Shown here piece after piece: positions 23,770 to 34,777 of a stretch of 64,000 bases of DNA (position 1 is its first letter; each line of letters starts with the position of its first letter). The notes under the pieces were generated by a model. That model saw only the letters and a program-made list of their open reading frames with translations, did no database searches and was not told where the DNA came from. The stretch is from Cryptomeria japonica (taxonomy: Eukaryota > Streptophyta > Pinopsida > Cupressales > Cupressaceae), in contig NC_081405.1 in assembly GCF_030272615.1 (NCBI RefSeq), positions 315,520,041 through 315,584,040 of the forward strand, read 5' to 3'. The position numbers and the translations under genes were made by a program.

Positions 23770-23890
23770 GTTTTGACAGGTTGTATCAAAGAAATGTGTC
23801 TCATGGAAAGTTGTGATTGCAAAATACATATAAAATGATTTTGTGGAAGACTCTTTGAAACTTTGGAGAATGTGTAAATAGAAGATATAA
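23770..23890 (+). pseudogene. Decayed PPR gene, part beyond the MITE
   Basis: TGTGTCTCATGGAAAGTTGTG, then GCAAAATACATATAAAATG and GTGGAAGACTCTTTGAAACT follow the PPR phrases for VVSWNAMIA, GYAQNGF and VEEALK-F in order. The PPR remnant therefore resumes after MITE copy 1, which must have landed in it. Confidence 0.6.
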
Positions 23891-24159
23891 ATGCAATGTT
23901 GATTTTCACTAGAGTGAAATATTTAACAAAAGGAGTAAGTACCTATGAAGAGAGAGAAGATGTTTTCACTTTTGAGATAAAATGATGAAGTAGGGTGTAA
24001 TTTTCACTCAGAAACAAGTCAAGATATTTTATCAGGCAAAACTTTTCACTAAAGGTGAAGAGCATACAAGATTTTACTTGTTACAAGCAAAAATAAGTGA
24101 AAGGTGAACATGGGAGGTTGTTTTTGTATTGAGTATAAAAGATAAAATAAGCTCATATA

Positions 24160-24596
24160 GGGGAAAGGACCTAGTAGTTGAGTGTGTTCCAATTCTTGTG
24201 ATAGAAGTTGTTGATTTAATACCTCCATACTTGTTGATTTAATGTCCAACCTTTGTATAACATTGCAACAATAGTTGTATGATAAGTACCAATAATTGAA
24301 TGAAATATACCATTTGTTGTGAAAAGTAACCAATCATGTGATGTCACATCAGCTGCACAAATATTGGGGCCATTTTGCACACCTATTGGTCTCACTTTTT
24401 GGGGGGTTGTTTTGGACACCTTGGCAAAAAACATTCTGATGTGGCATCATATTTGATGATGTGGCCCTGAAACCTTAGTTATAAGTAGGGGACTTGCCAA
24501 GTAAGTTGTTGTAAAAAAATCGAAGTGATTCGAAATTTTCACATAGGATTTTGAGAAGCGTGAAGTTAGGGTGCACAACTACTAGGTCCTTTCCCC
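24160..24596 (-). mobile_element. MITE copy 2 (437 bp, inverted)
   Basis: Same family as 23297-23734 but in reverse orientation, with the same terminal repeats and TA on both sides. The two copies are clearly similar over their whole length, so both belong to a family active in this genome. Together with the 425-bp spacer they could form a large hairpin. Confidence 0.88.
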
Positions 24597-26900
24597 TAAT
24601 GAAGGGACAACAAGGTACATTATTTTCATCAGATAAATATTATTTTCATGGGAATGGAGAGGCAAAATGTTGTTCCAAAGAGGGAATATTTTTCGGTTTG
24701 AAAAAAGGGAAAAAGTGTTGATCAGAAGGTGGAAAGGGTATAATGTTTTTTCTGTTCCAGAGAGAGGAGAGAGGAAGGGCAGGTGTTGATGCAAATCAGA
24801 TTTGAAGAAGATGTGGCAAAAGTAGATTAAATCTAGAGCTTTTTAATCTTCTCAAGGTTCTAGAATTTTTCATTTTCCAAGCATGTAAATAGGGTAGTCT
24901 TGAGTTTTAAGTTGCAGATTAGATGTGTTAATATAGTAGTTTGATGTTATGGACAGGTGAATCAGTGTCTGAAATTGTAATGTTGTTGTCATGAAATTGT
25001 CTCCAGTTTTGTACACTTCGGGTTATATGAATTAAATACCTTGCAAAGGTTTTAATTTCACTTTACAGGTCTTTTGTAAATGTATTATTTGCTCGCTGGT
25101 CTCTTTCAAGGAAAGAATTAAATCTCTCTGTTCAAATAGTTATAATCTCAAGTTTTGTATTCAAATCCATACAAATTTTAGAATATCAAGGGTATTTGAA
25201 AGTTGTCTTCACAGTGTTTTATGTGATAGTAATGTTTACTCATGGGTTTCTTCCAATGGAAGAATTAAAAGCTTTGAGTGAATGTTTGAGTTTTTGGGTG
25301 CATAAATTGGATTAGTAAGAAGAGTTTGAATGGCAATATGATTGAATTTGTTAATGTAAGGCATTAAAATTTTGAAATGCACTGATTTTTTTTTGGTCCA
25401 TATTTTTCTTGCTCTGGTTTCTTGTTTGACTCTGTGACCTAGGATTGGGCACTGGTCTATTGGAGGCTAGATGTGTTTTCAGAAACAAATCAAATTATCA
25501 AAATCCTTCTATACCCTCTTGTTGTTAGGTGTAGGTTTCACATTAAATTTGCTCTCAGGGATGAGTAGGTGATATGGAATTAGAATTAAGCCAGTTCTAG
25601 ATTTGAATCATTTGTATTCTGATTAAATATGTTGAGAGCAATCTACTTAAATTTAATACTCTGTTGAAACATGTATAGAAATCCAAGAGTATTACAAAGG
25701 TATGCCCGCCTAGGTCTCGTAGATCCTGAAGTGAAGGGTAAATTGCTTATTTCCTATTAAGTTGGCCAAGTCTAGTGTTGGGGTTGAACATAAAGTTTGG
25801 TTATCTTTTAGATCCTAGCATTTTGTAGATTTGGGGATCCAACACAACCTACAATATGTAAGATTGTCAAAACATCTAGCACTACCCGAATAAGTGTTAT
25901 TGAACTTTTCAAAGATAGAGACCCAACCCACACTTAGAACCTCCAGAAAATTCAACTGAATATTTCTAACAACTGGGAAGTAGACTCAAAAGGGAAGAAG
26001 AATCCCAAACTAGATCAAGGTATTTAGCCTTTGATTACCCATGTGTGTGTAAGTGGGTTTATTTTGGCTCATATGATCATAGTAATCTTCAAAACCCAGC
26101 ATGGCAAGTTACATGAGTTACCATGACTTCAAAAGCATCATGGATAGAGCCTCGCTATCAACGAGCATCCATAGCCCCGACGAGGTTATCGTTGTAATCT
26201 CACAAATATTGCTCCATTGTCAGTCAGGCGTCCATAGCCCCAATGGAGTTACTTGCATGTTCCCATAGCCAAGCATTTTGATATTGCTTTTTTTTTCTTG
26301 ATATTTCTTTTCTTGCTCATGCTTTTGATCTTTTGATATTTTTTTTGCTCTTTATTTTTCTTGCATTGGCTTGTAAGTGATGAAACTTACATGGATCTGA
26401 TAATTACAGTGGCACTGAAGCAAAATTTTAGATTTTTCACTAGCCATGTCTTCAACTAAGAGATCACAATGATTTAGAGAAATTGATTAAGTGTATGAGA
26501 TATAGTAATCAAAAGATGTCAGTAGCAAGATACGATGAGTGCTTCTTTTTTGGATTGAGTGTGTATCCCAACCAAAATAAAATGTTAAAGAGGAACAACC
26601 TCAAATTTGAAGCATTTCATGAATAGATATCTAGGAAAATGACTGAACATGAGATTCGAGCATGGGCAAGCACCTGACAAAATGACACAAATGCCTATTT
26701 CACAGATGATGAAGTTATGCAAAGGATTAAATGATAGGGATTGAAGGATAGAAAAGGGGTGTTGGATATAGATAGAATATTTGAAGATTTGTGCGAGGAT
26801 AGATGGAAATGTATTCAAGATGAGTGTTGGTACACAACTCGAGAAGTGATGAAGAGAGGAAAATTGAATGTTGGGACATAATGACCCAAAATAGATAGAG
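24597..26900. other. No recognisable gene
   Basis: A+T-rich. Two weak repeats are visible: GGTCTCTTTCAAGGAAAGAA near 25100 with a variant at 25245, and CATAGCCCC-GA-G-GGTTA near 26170 and 26230. The text around 25800-25860 (TTTGTAGATTTGGGGATCC) resembles an LTR end, but I could not find a partner. Open frames near 26585-26972 have no signature. Confidence 0.4.
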
Positions 26901-28019
26901 GAAATGATGCAAGAATAGTTTTGGAAATATTGGAGCTAAGGAAAAATCAACTCTACAGCTCCCAAAGATCACCTACATGCAAACCTATCACAAAAAGAGA
27001 GAAGCAAAATAGCTATAGAGGCCAGAATCCAAAGATCTAGAAAAGAGGAGTCATATTGATTGTGCAATAAGAATGCAATTCAATAATTACAGTTGTTATG
27101 AAAATACAAAGAGAGAATCCTTATAAGAGGATACTCGAAACCCTAAAGAATTATAAGATTTTTAAGTTTAGCTTAAGCATAGAGTATAATAGACTAATAA
27201 TTAAATAAATAATTATTACCTAATAAAAGATTACTCTAACACCCCCCCTTAAGATGTACTTAGGGAGTAGCAAAAAAACAACTAAGGACTAAAAAAGCAT
27301 GTAAAAAATGTAGGAAAGTAAAAATGGGTCCCGACAACTAGGCCTGATGAGGTACCCAAGTACAATAAAAATCTTTGTAAAGTAGAGAAAAAGGAGAAAA
27401 CCCTATGGGAACAAAACTCCTCTCCAAGAAGAGATGAAAGCTCAAGTGAAGGACTAAGAAGCCTCCAAACAAGAGTGTTCTAGAAGATAGGAACAAAAAA
27501 GAAGAGCATGAAGAACACCACTAAAGCATGAAATAATTGCAAACATTGTCGAAGAGTAACTGTTGGTCTGAAGAACCTCCACTGAAATAGAACATGAAAG
27601 AGAAGATTGTAATCTGCATGAGTGCCATCAAATGACACAACTCGAATCAGATGGCAAACAAAGGCAAACAATTGAATTCAATGATACATATGGCATGAAA
27701 CACCAAAGCCTGAAGATCTGATCAATCGAACCAAGGAAGCATTAGAACAATAGGACAAACCTCCCCATAATGTTGAAAAAGGGAGAAGGACGGGTACACT
27801 AAAAATGACAGCCAACAAGAACTATAGGATGAAGAACCAGGAACATCGAAGGTGCAAAGAAAGTACATAGTGTCATGGAAGGAACAGTCACTTGACACAC
27901 ATCATGAGGCTAATATCATGGAAGGAACACTCACGTGACAAAGGTAGATGGAAAACAAAGGCAAATATCAACCCACCATGACACTTTATAAGTAGTGCAC
28001 GTATAATAAGGCACAAGAT
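26901..28019 (-). mobile_element. Remnant of a second copia element (3' LTR, PPT, 3' UTR)
   Basis: The join CTCTAACA|CCCCCCCTTAAGATG at 27234-27256 copies the 3' LTR-PPT join of the first copia element at 3990-4010, and the following CTGATGAGGTACCCAAGTAC (about 27343) matches its 3' UTR. This is therefore the 3' end of a related minus-strand copia element. The LTR start is not resolved (about 26870-27095). The pol gene expected to the right is missing. Confidence 0.65.
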
Positions 28020-28253
28020 GTGCAAGATCCCAAGTATACAATGGATGGTGGCACTTTATCTCAATGTGTTCTCTTCCGAAGGGAAGAAATTTGGTTCAGT
28101 GCAAGTGGGTGTATCATACCAAGTATGTTGCCGATGGTTATATTAATAAGTATAATGCTCATCTTGTTGCAAAGGGGTTTTCTCAAGTGGAGGGTATTGA
28201 TTACTCTGAAACTTTTGCTCCTATCGCCAAGATGAATTCTATTCACTTTGTAC
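28020..28253 (+). pseudogene. Copia RT fragment on the plus strand
   Basis: About 65 codons match copia RT: LPKGRNLVQCKWVYHTKYVA, then SQVEGIDYSETFAP and AKMNSIHFVL. The same segment occurs at about 5420-5620 on the minus strand. It is cut exactly at 28253 by the 5' LTR of element G, so G inserted into this RT. It lies opposite in orientation to the copia 3' end just to its left, which implies an inversion or a separate element. Confidence 0.85.
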
Positions 28254-29391
28254 TGTAATACCCTAAAAATGGTCATCTAAACCATGGGCCCCTAATCTCG
28301 ACAACATCACCAAGGTCCTAACCAAAGGCAATTAAATCAACCTTGGGCACATTATTGATTCCTCAATCATCAAAAATCACATGGCAAATCAATTACTCAA
28401 TATTAATTAAATATTTATTTAATTAATTGAATCATTTCCAAGAATATCATTTTGATCAATTATCCTATTTTAATTTATTAAATATCCTTGTATATTTAAT
28501 TAATTAATAAATTTGCCATTTAATCGTGCAAAAGGAATTAATTTATTACAAAAGAGGAATTAATTACAAAGCAAGAGTTGAATTGAAAATTAAACAAAAA
28601 GAATTGAATTGAATTAGAAATCAAACTTAAAATATTATTTCTTTTTCTAAATTTAGAACCTGAAATCAGAAAAGCAATTAAATTGAATTATTGGATTATT
28701 CTCTAAAATTAGAACTCAAAGCTTTTCGGAAAAGGAAGTTTAGTTGCATTGAAAAGACCTTTTTCTTGAATAAATCAAATATATGCATGGAATTATCTAT
28801 TTTTATCACAAATGCATGGAATTAATTAAACCTTATTTCTAATGCAACTTGAACTTCTTATTTAAATGCATTTCAATTAAACTATAATTGGAATCTATCT
28901 CAAGGTTAACTGAACATGATTTCTCAATTATTTTCAATTAATCCTAAATTGAGATTTTTTGTAATTCTCTATAAATTCAGCCTTTAGCTCTCATTCCAAT
29001 TCACCCCAGAGTTTTTTGAGAACACGCTTGGAGATTATTATCATGCTAATTTTGCTCTGAAGTCATTGAAGATCATTGTGTTTTTGTTAGATTATTTGCA
29101 TCCATATTGTTTGAATCCATATTGCTTGAATTCATTATTGCTTGAATTATTCATCCATCTTGCATCCATATAGTTTAATATCATATAGATTAAATCCTTC
29201 GTCTTGGTGTAGTCTAGTCACTGGTATTGCTTATAAAAAATCTGAGAGCAATCTTATACTCGCATCTTTTAGAAGGCAATTAGTCACTTTGTTATGGTTT
29301 ATTACTTATTGATTATTGATCACTAACCATACATATAATGACTTAATTGAAGTGTTGTGCTTGCAGTTATAGACCCTTTTTCACACACACA
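28254..29391 (+). repeat. G 5' LTR
   Basis: 1,138 bp, from TGTAATACCCTAAAAATGG to CACACACA. The same start is at 57176. A CTATAAATTC box near 28969 is the likely promoter. The end is placed five bases before the PBS. Confidence 0.88.
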
Positions 29392-29395
29392 TTTC

Positions 29396-29413
29396 TAGCG
29401 CCCACCGTGGGGC
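29396..29413 (+). other. G primer binding site
   Basis: TAGCGCCCACCGTGGGGC, one base different from N's TGGCGCCCACCGTGGGGC (48257-48274, minus strand), sits just after the LTR. The same motif at the same place in two elements supports PBS function. I do not assign the tRNA with certainty. Confidence 0.8.
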
Positions 29414-29494
29414 AGAAGACTACATTTTTCGGCCTCCAAGACTGACTGCTTATTTTTTGTTATTTTCCACCTTTCAGATTTTTTCTGGATTTTC

Positions 29495-29645
29495 GTTCGT
29501 ACATCTCGTACGACAATTTTCATAGGCTGAAACAACAAACTACATGTATTGTATGACCAGGAATCCTATATCGTATGAGAGGGAATCTTGTATCGTACGA
29601 GATAAAACTATGTCGTACAACTCTGTGTTTTCTAGTTAAAAAGGT
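29495..29645. repeat. TCGTACGA motif cluster 1 (G leader)
   Basis: Several full or near copies of the 8-bp palindrome TCGTACGA (CTCGTACGACA, ATCGTATGAGA, ATCGTACGAGA, TGTCGTACAAC) lie within 150 bp, starting about 90 bp after the PBS. Confidence 0.8.
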
Positions 29646-29956
29646 AAATTTTATGATTTTGGTTTTCTGATTCAAATTGATTATTTTGATGACTGACCCT
29701 GACTGTTTATCTGTCTATCTCATAATTTTTTTCATAGCCTAATCAGGTTTTTGCAGAACACTTGTCAAAGAATATGCTTATCGCACAAAGACAATATGAC
29801 TATTGATTCATTGTCTTTGCAGGTTGCCTAAGGAAAATCGACCAAACATCGTGTATTCTTTCAATTCATTTTTCAGGCACCTAAATTGCTATATGGTTAA
29901 AGAACAAATTTGTATTTCGTATTTTTAGAATATCCTGAGAGGTAAGAGAGTATGCT

Positions 29957-30364
29957 CTAGTCTTTTTCTAGACAATCAGAAATCCAGACCCTTGAGGCTT
30001 TTTCTTTGTTTGAGATTTGTACATCTTTAGCAGGCCTGCCCTCCTGAGGGATTGAAAAAGTCTTAAAGTCATTACGGCCAGTGTGAGGGGAACGACCTAA
30101 GTGGGAACGTCTAAACACCAAGTACTCCAACCCACTATAAAATAAATGTGATTTGATGAAAATCAAGTCAACGATAGTGCTCGGGATAGCTCTCCTCTGT
30201 ACCTTCGGGTATATTAAACCTTGGTTTTCAAGGCTGGGAGACCTCTTAATTGAGTTTATACCTCGACACGCTGAACGGATCCCTTACTAGTTCCAACTAA
30301 AATTAGAAGCTACCCGGTTCATCTCCGAAAGGGGGATAATCTTTGTGCAAGAGAGATAGTAACT
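29957..30364 (+). other. Conserved leader block (also in element N)
   Basis: This block and about 46930-47290 (reverse complement) are clearly similar, including GGCTGGGAGACCTCTTAATT and AGAGAGATAGTAACT, despite the wide divergence of other non-coding parts. It is less A+T-rich than its surroundings. No convincing ORF. A conserved RNA signal such as packaging or translation control is inferred. Confidence 0.6.
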
Positions 30365-30381
30365 CTCCCAAGATACTTGTC

Positions 30382-30885
30382 TTGATTAAGTAAAAGCAGG
30401 TATTTGAAAGGTACCCAAACCTTTTACAAGCCAGGAAAATAGAACTGCTAAAAAAGGTGCCTGATCACTTCAAAAAGACAAAATGAACCCATCGAACAGA
30501 ACAGCTTAACACATCATTACATTAAAAACTCGGAACAGACAGCAAAAGGAAAGCACAAAGAGAACAAAGAGACAGAACCAAGGACAGCAACTGAAACTAA
30601 ATACTATTCAGAATTTCCTCAGCATGAACAACCATTTGTTTCATGTTGTTCACTGAGGTCTTGATATCCTCCAGCTCATGACCTTCGATGTCGTCCTTAT
30701 TCTTTGTGTTAGCTCTGGTCCTCCTTTCATGACCTTTCTTGTTCACCTGCTCTTTATCACCATCCTTCTCTGCATTATTCTCGAACCTCTTGATAAAGAT
30801 GTTCATGTTGTCCACCGAAGATTTGAGGATTTGGAAATTTTGATCAGCAATCTGCTTGACGTTGTGCTCTAGCCTGTCAATTATG
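30382..30885 (-). pseudogene. Captured 3' end of a host transcript (504-bp insert)
   Basis: The insert is bounded on both sides by CTCCCAAGATACTTGTC (30365-30381 and 30886-30902), a perfect 17-bp direct repeat. Element N lacks the insert at this point of the otherwise shared leader. On the minus strand it is open from its edge to a stop at 30597, about 96 codons without a start. The product is charged and helical, with KSSVDNMNIFIKRFEN, KDGDKEQVNKKGHERR and DIKTSVNNMKQMV, coiled-coil-like and of unknown function. About 215 bp of T-rich DNA follows, resembling a plant 3' UTR. A 5'-truncated retroposed mRNA fits; no poly(A) tail is visible. The source gene is not recognised. Confidence 0.65.
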
Positions 30886-31165
30886 CTCCCAAGATACTTG
30901 TCATTTCATGCCCCCATTAGCATTTAGAGTTGGATAGCGCGGCATTGAGAATCCATTGCGTGAGACTCAACGGCCGTATTTTGATTAGCTATTGGGTGTG
31001 TACCTAAGTCTACAAGCAAAGGTTTTCTTTCCTCACCAAATTCCTTAGGGTTTGCATGTTGTGATTGGAGTAACTATTCATACTACGTGTTTTCTGTGTT
31101 TTCATCTCTGAAACAAAAACTAAAATACCAAAATTGGAAAAGACAAGAAACAAATCAGTGATTAG

Positions 31166-31395
31166 AAACTCTGTCTGTATCAGAACTTGTCCATCTTAAG
31201 TCAAAACTCTGTCTATATCAAAACTAGTCCATCTTAAGTCAAAACTCTGTTCGTGTCAGAACTAGTCCATCCTAAGTCGAAACTCTATCCGTATCAGAAC
31301 TAGTCCATCCTAAGTCAAAACTTTGTTCGTGTCAGAACTTGTCCATCCTAAAGTCAAAATTTTGTCCAAAACTAGCCTATCTAAGTAAAAAATCA
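31166..31395 (+). repeat. 38-bp tandem array, five full copies plus a partial
   Basis: Units read AAACTCTGTCTGTATCAGAA then CTTGTCCATCTTAAGTCA, exactly 38 bp in the first copies, diverging to the right. It lies in the untranslated leader of G. Confidence 0.9.
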
Positions 31396-31462
31396 ATCCA
31401 TCTCAGAATGTGTCATACTCAGCAATCAAAAAACTCAGAATTTTTAGTCTCTGCTCTATGAA

Positions 31463-31745
31463 CAATCGTACGAGTCTGGTAAATTATCGTCCTGCACCAA
31501 ATCTTGTGTCGTACGAGTCTTCTAAATTGTCATCCTGCACCGGATCCTATGCCGTGCGAGTCTTTTCATTTATCATTTGGAGCTAAATCCTTTGTCATAT
31601 GAAACAAAACTGCCCAAAGTCTTTTGTCGTCTTGCACATACCCATTTGTCGTATGGTATGAGACAACAACTCATACGAAACAAAACTGTTGTCGTCTTGT
31701 AGCTGTTAAATTGTCGTTCGGTTCAGAAAATCTTGTCGTACGAGT
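31463..31745. repeat. TCGTACGA motif cluster 2 (G leader)
   Basis: Repeated ATCGTACGAGTCTGG, GTCGTACGAGTCTTC, GCCGTGCGAGTC, CTCATACGAAAC and TTGTCGTACGAGTCTC over 280 bp. Many units continue with AGTC, so a motif longer than the palindrome is implied. Confidence 0.8.
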
Positions 31746-32155
31746 CTCTGGTTTTGTTAAAATAGAACAGTCAAACTTGCCTAAAAATAATTTACAGTGA
31801 ACATAATACTGGTTATCATCATCCTAAGCATAAACAAATCAAGACAGTGTACCTCTGCCATTTGTGTTGCATGATTTGGTCAATCATCTTTCAGCCAGTT
31901 CAATCAACTACCGATCAAACCTAAGTCACTTTGATAACGTCTTACACAAGATAGATCGTTCCTAAAACTAGACTGAATCTTACACTACTCTTAGAATCAA
32001 CTTAGATAGACGTCTTATACAGGATATATCTTTCCTGAAACCAGACTAAAATCTCAGTTGTTTCTCTCAAACAATACGTTAACCGAATAACTAGCTTTGA
32101 AATTGATCTTGACCTCTGTATCACAAACAACTTTAGGTCACACTAATCCATAATA
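31746..32155 (+). other. G leader before gag; two copies of a motif shared with N
   Basis: Two imperfect copies of GTCTTATACAGGATATATC followed by TTCCTGAAACCAGACT (about 31945 and 32010). The reverse complement occurs three times at 40864-41001 near the 3' end of N. No gene. Confidence 0.6.
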
Positions 32156-33775
32156 ATGCCTACTCAAACCAGGAGTTCTCGTAAGAAAGAAGCCAAAGGC
32201 AAAGGACAACCCTTCTCATATCAAGACAACCCATTTTACGTGGAAGATCCACTCACTGACATACCTTCGTCATCAAGTAGACCAATTTTTGATGAACCTG
32301 AATCTCCCACTATACATGAGACAGAACACAATGACAAGAACAAAAACAACCATAATGTTCATGAAACTGACAATGATTTCTCATAAAGTGAAGCTAAAGA
32401 AGAAATAGAACCCCCAGAAAAATATATTCTTGACTGTCAAAAGGACAAAGACTTTAGAAAAATGATGAAACCTATCCTGGCTCAAGAGAAGGAAGACTAT
32501 TTTTTAGAACTAGTAAAACAAGGTGCCAAACTTCCTACTCAATATGATGTTCAGACACTCATTACTAAAAAGGAAGAACCATCTATACTCATGGTACACA
32601 AACAATTACAAGCCTTATGGATGGAGGTCACAGAATTGAAGAATAAGGATAAGTCCCCAAAACAATATTCTCTGGAAGCAATAAGTCCCTTTCCATTTGA
32701 CAAAAATCTATACATGCCTATGTTTCCTTCACGATTTGAGATCCCAAAATTTGACAAATATAATGGGACCTCGTATCCTCAAGATCATGTCAGAGAGTTT
32801 TGTGTCACCTGTATGGAGTTCATGCATGATCAAATGTACCTCATGCACCTTTTCCCAAGGAGTTTAGGGGGTCAAGCAATGGAATGGTTCTCAAGTCTAC
32901 CCAAAGGAATAAAAACGTTTGAAGAACTAATCCAACTATTTTCACAACAATTCACATACAACATTCGACATCTTGTGACTATGATCGAGCTTTGCAATAC
33001 TAAACAGAAAATAGGGGAGCCTCTTCTTACTTTCCTCCAATGCTGGAGAAAGATGTTTTCTAGGTATTCTCGACCTATCCCAGACTCTGAGAAAATGGAT
33101 ATATTTGTCAATAACTTGGTCCCTGAACTGAAGTATAGTATACAAATGCAAGTACACCTATCATTTAACAAAATGGTAGATAATGCCATTCGAATGGAAG
33201 ATGTGCTCATAAAGAAGGGAGATATCTCACCCTGGAAAGAAACACAACCAAGATCTAGCTCTAAAAAGAAAAACAAGTATTGCAAATTTGGCAAAGACAA
33301 AAACAAGAATGTTGTTAATGATGGAGTAGTAGATACTATTAAAGCTAACACAAAGCCCACAATATTCAACTTGGCTAGTGGTATACAAGCACTTAAAGTT
33401 GTTGAGGCTACAATAGAAAATCTACCAAAGAAAACAAAAGAAAGGTTCAAAGAAAAGCCTTGGCTTTCCAAACCTAAGCGTGATTTTACTCCTCTTGAAG
33501 AATCATATGAATCCACTTTCAAAACTCTGTTGGCAAACAACTTGATAACACTACCAGATAACTCGAGACTATATGATCCAAAAGTCAAACCAAGATGGTG
33601 GAGAGAAAATGAATATTGTGACTTCCATCGGAATAAAGGTCATAATATAAACAATTGCATGAAGCTAAAACATGAGATTCAAGATCTCATAGATGCTAGT
33701 AAAGTTGTTATTGGGAATCATCTAACCAATGTTGATCATAAATTATTTAAGGACCCTTTAGCTATTTACGAATAA
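32156..33775 (+). pseudogene. Gypsy gag (element G)
   Basis: A single frame of 540 codons from ATG 32156 to TAA 33773, interrupted by one TAA at 32384. After an acidic N-terminus comes the Retrotrans_gag domain: FEIPKFDKYNGTSYPQDHV, GGQAMEWFSSLP, FEELIQLFSQQF and the CWRKMFSRYSRPI helix. A basic stretch (SSSKKKNKYCKFGKDKNKN) leads to the nucleocapsid knuckle YCDFHRNKGHNINNC (C-X2-H-X4-H-X4-C), the Tat-type variant. Gag builds the cytoplasmic particle and binds genomic RNA. The frame continues into protease with no shift, so this element probably made one Gag-Pol polyprotein. The shown stops make it non-functional. Confidence 0.88.
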
Positions 33776-34777
33776 GGTGATTCCTCAAAGACCAAAGGCG
33801 ATGCTAAATTAAATTATACTTATACCAACAATGACAACATCATTAACATGATTGAGCCTTCCAAATCAGAATATTGCAATATGTTTATAGTCCAAGATAA
33901 ACCGAATGAATCATGATATGCAAGGGCTCTGACCCATTCTTAGAAGAAAGTCACTCTCCAAGGAGCTAGTTCTTCCAACCAAGCTCAAGCAACATTGAAC
34001 CCACCAGCCTCGTCAAACAAACAAAAAGAATCGACCTTGGACAAATTTAAAAGGCTAACTTCAACATCATCTTCTAGATATAGCGTTGTTGAGCAATTAA
34101 AAAGGACAAATGCTCAAATCTCAATCTTTCAACTGCTAAAACTCTCGTCTACTCACAAAGAGATCCTAGGCAATGCCTTGCTCACCACTCACGTTCCAAA
34201 AGATTTAGACATTGATTGGTTTCAGTCTGTGGTGGGTCATTTGACTTCACCTCACTATCTGACCTTCTCTAAAGAAGATGACAACTCGCTAAATCATCCA
34301 CATAACCAGCCATTGCATATTGAAGCCATGATTTATAAACACGGAGTCAAACATGTTTTGATAGATGGAGGCGCAGGGTTGAATACCTATACTTACAGTT
34401 TGCTTACACAACTAGGATTCTCTGAAAATGTCATTGATCTCGGAAAGAAAATAACAATAAAAGCCTATGATGAAGAAGAAAGGACCTCTAAAGGTCTGGT
34501 ATCATTACCTATCAGAGTGGGACCTGTAGAAAGAGATGTCCTTTTCCAGGTACTTGATATTCCTTTTTCATACAATATCTTACTAGGTAGGTCGTGGATT
34601 CATGAAATGAAGGCAGTACCATCAACATATCATCAATGCTTAAAATCCCCCTATAACGGAGCTGAAGTCAGTATTCTTGCTGATACAAATGTCATATGTA
34701 ATGCATTGACAAAAGATACAGATACTTTTGTGCCTCATAATAGGGCAACCTCTACAAATGAAGATCCAGAACACTGA
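33776..34777 (+). pseudogene. Gypsy aspartic protease (element G)
   Basis: In frame with gag. Short stops at about 33914 (TGA) and 33941 (TAG) precede a clean 260-codon stretch. The retropepsin core is VLIDGGAGLNTYTYSLLTQL; the active site is D-G-G in place of D-S/T-G, and the same D-G-G is seen in N and C, so it is a lineage trait and not damage. The flap and C-terminal signature SYNILLGRSWIHEMKAVPST follow. It would cut Gag-Pol in the particle. The frame is lost after 34777 and continues in another frame. Confidence 0.87.

Noticed and set aside
26585-26972. Overlapping minus-strand frames of 77 and 81 codons
   Set aside because: No family signature, A+T-rich composition and overlapping frames suggest chance.
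32872-33588. 238-codon minus-strand frame opposite gag
   Set aside because: Shadow of the gag frame on the other strand; gag has the real domain motifs.
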